DNA from: an uncultured Clostridia bacterium
GTDB lineage: Bacteria > Bacillota > Clostridia > Christensenellales > UBA1242
DNA: 52,966 nucleotides
Assembly: GCA_934754335.1 (NCBI GenBank)
Contig: CAKVHY010000007.1
Span: 1 to 52,966, forward strand
Direction: 5' to 3'
The position numbers and the translations under genes are program-made. The notes beneath the pieces were generated by a model. The model was not told the origin of the DNA and made no database searches. It saw nothing but the letters and a program-made list of their open reading frames with translations. Below, one piece after another: positions 52,215 through 52,966 of this stretch. Numbering within the stretch: the stretch's first letter is position 1; each line of letters opens with the position of its first letter.

Positions 52215-52264
52215 AATCTCCCAGATTAAAAACACCCTAAAAGTGGTTTAAAATCTAAGAGATT
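52215..52264 (-). terminator. Terminator-like hairpin after the leucine-rich surface protein gene
   Basis: Positions 52215-52227 pair with 52252-52264 over 13 bp on the transcribed strand, counting two G-U pairs. A smaller stem lies in the loop and a T-rich stretch follows. It lies 25 bases past the stop at 52289. Confidence 0.55.
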
Positions 52265-52288
52265 ATACCTTTACTATTAAATTTAATA

Positions 52289-52966
52289 TTATTTGCCAAA
52301 AATTTCTTCAAATTCAGCAATAGTTGCAGGTTCGTTTCCTGCCCCAAAGATTGCAGTTAAATCGTAAAGTTCAGGAACAAAAGTAAGATTACTGCAATTT
52401 ACAGATGATCCAACCCTTATTTGCAATGGAGTTGTGGTTGTTGTATTAGAATTAGAAATCGCACCATTTCCTTCATCAACTAATCTGCCTGGGAAATATG
52501 CTGTTAAACCATATAAAGCATATAAGCCAGCGTTGTAACCACCGCCAGCAGGACAACCCCTTAACACATAGATATGGCCCGTAATTATATTAACGGTTGA
52601 TACTGTCATTGTTGCGACACTTGTTGAACTCTCAGTTCTATTACAAACAATCGTACCATCACCATTATTTGTAAACTTTACACCATGTGATGTAGTTGAT
52701 GTAGAGAACTTACTTTTATCTAACATATTATATGTTGAAGCCATTGTTTGCCCATATTTTACTGTTAAAGGTTTTCCATCGGCATAATAATTCCAATATT
52801 GACCCCAGCCACTTGGTGCAGACTCGGCTTCGCAGTAGATAACTAGTGAAGGTGAACATGCCCTGAATGGTGAATTTGTTACAGAACCAGCATTAATTGT
52901 TGTTACAGACTTAGGAATAAAGATTTTAGTCATTGATGAAGCAGGAAAAGCCGAAGAACCTATTTT
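52289..52966 (-). CDS. Leucine-rich (BspA-type) surface protein, C-terminal part cut by window edge
   Basis: The frame is open through the right edge, so the true start lies outside. Visible 225 residues: the end of BspA-type LRR repeats (GSSAFPASSMTKIFIPKSVT, then TINAGSV), a short linker ending in SGWGQYWNYY, a beta-sandwich-like domain (about 60-190), and the C-terminal motif YDLTAIFGAGNEPATIAEFE, which recurs at the ends of Firmicutes surface and phage tail proteins. Likely an exported adhesin-like protein. An internal ATG at 52933 has no ribosome binding site. Confidence 0.7.
   Translation of the reverse strand, partial: KIGSSAFPASSMTKIFIPKSVTTINAGSVTNSPFRACSPSLVIYCEAESAPSGWGQYWNYYADGKPLTVKYGQTMASTYNMLDKSKFSTSTTSHGVKFTNNGDGTIVCNRTESSTSVATMTVSTVNIITGHIYVLRGCPAGGGYNAGLYALYGLTAYFPGRLVDEGNGAISNSNTTTTTPLQIRVGSSVNCSNLTFVPELYDLTAIFGAGNEPATIAEFEEIFGK

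Noticed and set aside
1..52966. Search for CRISPR arrays, insertion sequences, integrases and reverse transcriptases.
   Set aside because: No regularly spaced repeats and no transposase, integrase or reverse-transcriptase motifs were found in any long open frame.

Overview
The window reads as a chromosomal segment of an AT-rich, endospore-forming member of the Firmicutes, most likely an uncultured gut clostridial lineage. The reasons are low G+C throughout, AGGAG-type ribosome binding sites with frequent TTG starts, and the run ftsA-like, ftsZ, spoIIGA, sigE, sigG. PdaB-like, SPOR-domain, SleL-like and SpoVB-like genes fit the same picture. No rRNA, CRISPR array or insertion sequence was seen, and no species can be named from the sequence.

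Layout. 0-2.7 kb: minus-strand envelope genes, including a secreted ComEC-type metallo-beta-lactamase, and two small unknowns. 2.7-5.5 kb: two tandem plus-strand regulators, each built from two HTH domains, behind a 13-bp inverted repeat; a tRNA operon (Val-UAC, Gly-GCC, Cys-GCA, Leu-UAA, minus strand); a SHOCT membrane protein. 5.6-15.6 kb (minus): a Cys-rich 57-residue peptide, sigG, sigE, spoIIGA, ftsZ, an ftsA-like gene, a two-OB-fold ssb, pdaB-like, two small membrane proteins, rluD, lspA and a SPOR protein. 15.7-21.3 kb: groES-groEL (plus), then the tRNA wobble-modification pair trmR-trhP and RNase J (minus).

21.7-34.4 kb is a compact phage-derived block on the minus strand: terminase, portal, scaffold-like, capsid, connector and beta-rich tail-like proteins, a coiled-coil protein and two holin-like proteins. 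No integrase, replication gene, intact repressor or recognisable endolysin was found. A remnant of an XRE repressor lies at its left end. At its right end a sigma-70 region-4-like regulator sits behind a promoter whose start site overlaps a GAAC-N4-GTTC palindrome of the LexA/DinR type. This suggests a DNA-damage switch feeding a late regulator that turns on the particle genes. It is the most interesting unit in the window.

33-53 kb: large surface proteins (an SH3 protein, an 810-residue propeller-like protein, a 1065-residue protein with CBM-like repeats, one membrane helix and a cytoplasmic coiled coil), two half-size TauE/SafE genes overlapping tail to tail, an ankyrin protein, a LysM-GH18 spore-cortex-type hydrolase, a GNAT protein, a LysM protein coupled to a SpoVB-like flippase that appears to start at AUC, a DUF421/DUF4363 pair, transketolase preceded by a shikimate-kinase-like protein without a P-loop, and the C-terminal part of a leucine-rich surface protein cut by the window end.

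All functional statements come from reading motifs and gene order by eye. Nothing was searched or aligned.
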